From an uncultured Clostridia bacterium (GTDB lineage Bacteria; Bacillota; Clostridia; Christensenellales; Borkfalkiaceae): 8,291 bases of DNA. This document shows, piece after piece, positions 7,390-8,291 of the stretch (within the stretch, counting starts at the first letter, position 1; the number at the start of each line of letters is the position of its first letter). The stretch spans positions 1 to 8,291 of the forward strand of contig CALGVF010000286.1 in assembly GCA_937920115.1 (NCBI GenBank). The letters are read 5' to 3'. The notes under the pieces were generated by a model that worked only from the letters and a program-made list of their open reading frames with translations, was not told where the DNA came from and did no database searches. Made by a program: the position numbers and the translations under genes.

Positions 7390-7418
7390 TTTACTAATTT
7401 AGATATATTATATATAAT
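7390..7418 (+). promoter_or_regulatory. Putative recF promoter
   Basis: TTTACT (7390-7395) and a perfect TATAAT (7413-7418) are separated by 17 bp, a good sigma-70/SigA match with a weak -35. The predicted start near 7425 gives a leader of about 38 nt. The -10 box forms the right half of the central palindrome. Confidence 0.55.
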
Positions 7419-7442
7419 ATACTAAACCGAAAAAAAAATCAA
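7407..7442 (-). promoter_or_regulatory. Putative dnaA promoter (overlaps recF promoter)
   Basis: On the minus strand a perfect TATAAT reads from 7412 to 7407, directly abutting the plus-strand TATAAT. The region 17 bp upstream is only an A/T tract, a poor -35. An alternative pair is TTGATT (7442 to 7437) with TATTAT (7419 to 7414) at 17 bp. Either choice overlaps the recF promoter and leaves a leader of roughly 40-50 nt ending in the GAGAGG ribosome site. The exact hexamers are uncertain. Confidence 0.45.
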
Positions 7443-7462
7443 GAAATAAAGTATACTTTCAA

Positions 7463-8291
7463 ATGATAATTAAGAATTTGAAACTCGTCAATTTCCGCAA
7501 CTACGAAAACGAAACGTTTGAGTTTTCGGACGGAATAAATATAATAAGCGGAGCGAACGCTCAGGGCAAAACCAACTCGGCGGAGGCTATTTTTTACCTC
7601 TGTACGGGTTATTCGCCGAAGGCTACGAGGGATAAGCAACTCATAAGATACGGCGAGGAAAAGGCGAGCGTTTCGGGAACGGCGTATTCGTCTTTCCGCA
7701 AAATCACTGTGGATATCGACTTTTTTTCGGACAAGAACAAGAGTATGCGTATAAACGGAGCCCCTATTGAAAAGGTCGGCGATTTAATCGGCAACGTGAA
7801 CTCTGTTTTCTTTAACCCCTCGGAACTTAGGCTCATTCAGAACGCCCCCGAGGACAGACGGCGTTTTTTGGATATTTCCCTTTCGCAGATGTCGAGAAAT
7901 TACTTCCGCTCGTTGCAGAAGTACAAAAAAATACTCGTTCAGAGAAACGCCCTTTTAAAAAATCCCGATAAGGATATGGTGTTCGACACTTTGCCCGTGT
8001 GGGACGAAAGTCTCGCCGTGTACGGGGCGAAGATTATCGCCGAGCGTAACGAGTACGTTAAAAAACTCGCCCCATACGCCGCCGAAGCCCACTTTGCGAT
8101 TACGGGCGGCGAAGAGGAAATGAGCGTTTCGGGCGACTATAAATACGAGGGCGACGAGAAGGAAATTTTCGACGCTCTTGTTTCCGTTTTTAAAGAGAGG
8201 ATGGAAAAGGACTACGAACTCGGCTACACCACGGCGGGTCCGCACAGAGACGATTTGAAGATAAAAGTCGGCGGCATAGACGTCAGGTCTC
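7463..8291 (+). CDS. recF: DNA replication and repair protein RecF (3' end outside window)
   Basis: RecF is an SMC-like ATPase that, with RecO and RecR, helps load RecA at single-strand gaps. The first 276 codons are present; the family is usually about 360-370 residues, so the gene is cut by the window edge, not broken. It opens MIIKNLKLVNFRNY, the typical RecF start, and has Walker A GANAQGKT (30-37), the RecF-type stretch PEDRRRFLD (129-137) and the AGPHRDDL motif (258-265). The C-terminal signature and Walker B lie beyond the window. The ATG at 7463-7465 has no recognisable Shine-Dalgarno sequence; the 12-bp palindrome AAAGTATACTTT occupies that position instead. It is divergent from dnaA, not downstream of dnaN as is usual in Firmicutes. 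Identification is secure. Confidence 0.96.
   Translation, partial: MIIKNLKLVNFRNYENETFEFSDGINIISGANAQGKTNSAEAIFYLCTGYSPKATRDKQLIRYGEEKASVSGTAYSSFRKITVDIDFFSDKNKSMRINGAPIEKVGDLIGNVNSVFFNPSELRLIQNAPEDRRRFLDISLSQMSRNYFRSLQKYKKILVQRNALLKNPDKDMVFDTLPVWDESLAVYGAKIIAERNEYVKKLAPYAAEAHFAITGGEEEMSVSGDYKYEGDEKEIFDALVSVFKERMEKDYELGYTTAGPHRDDLKIKVGGIDVRS

Larger units (their letters stand above)
7375..7462. repeat. Nested inverted repeats in the dnaA-recF spacer
   Basis: Almost the whole divergent spacer is built from inverted pairs. TTCGGTT (7375-7381) matches AACCGAA (7425-7431). TTGAAAATACTTTA (7380-7393) matches, in inverse and with a 2-nt GT insertion, the sequence at 7462 to 7447. TTTAG (7398-7402) matches CTAAA (7422-7426). 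At the centre is the perfect 18-bp palindrome TATATTATATATAATATA (7404-7421). A separate perfect 12-bp palindrome AAAGTATACTTT lies at 7448-7459, just before recF. The AT-rich core could be melted easily and may be a regulator site, overlapping promoters or an unwinding element. No cluster of DnaA boxes (TTWTNCACA) is present. Confidence 0.7.

Noticed and set aside
7708..7716. Near-DnaA box ATATCCACA (minus strand) inside recF
   Set aside because: One mismatch to TTATCCACA, isolated and coding; not evidence of an origin.

Overview
The window looks like a chromosomal, origin-region segment of a low-to-mid GC member of the Firmicutes, probably an uncultured Clostridia-type bacterium. The grounds are purine-rich Shine-Dalgarno sites, use of the standard genetic code (TGA is a stop in two genes), a compact DnaA, a heterodimeric ABC exporter with one degenerate ATP site, and GGGGAG-type palindromic intergenic repeats. 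The lineage call is inference from style and gene content; no 16S rRNA or other marker for placement is present.

Layout from left to right. Bases 1-103 hold a good intrinsic terminator reading rightwards, presumably for a gene outside the window. Two leftward genes (104-3573) overlap by 4 nt and encode the two halves of a heterodimeric ABC exporter; their motif defects complement each other as in TM287/288, LmrCD or BmrCD. A 381-bp gene-free stretch (3574-3954) is mostly filled by a composite palindromic repeat element with inverted ends and two internal units of about 80 bp. Next come three leftward genes that look like one operon, read in the order dnaA (6013-7359), mnmG/gidA (4151-6013) and a 59-codon small gene (3955-4134). 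dnaA and mnmG share one base (TAATG). Finally, a 103-bp AT-rich spacer full of inverted repeats separates dnaA from recF, which runs rightwards and is cut by the window end.

How it fits together. All genes left of about 7400 run left and recF runs right, so the dnaA-recF spacer is a transcription divide, as expected near a replication origin. The usual Firmicutes order dnaA-dnaN-(rlbA)-recF is broken: dnaN is absent, recF is flipped relative to dnaA, and mnmG is fused into the dnaA transcription unit. The dnaA and recF promoters appear to overlap inside one palindrome with their -10 hexamers touching, which would make them mutually exclusive. No DnaA-box cluster is visible, so the spacer cannot be called oriC on sequence alone. 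The points most worth a second look are the TAATG dnaA-mnmG coupling, the overlapping divergent promoters, the uncharacterised small protein behind mnmG, and the inverted-end repeat element.
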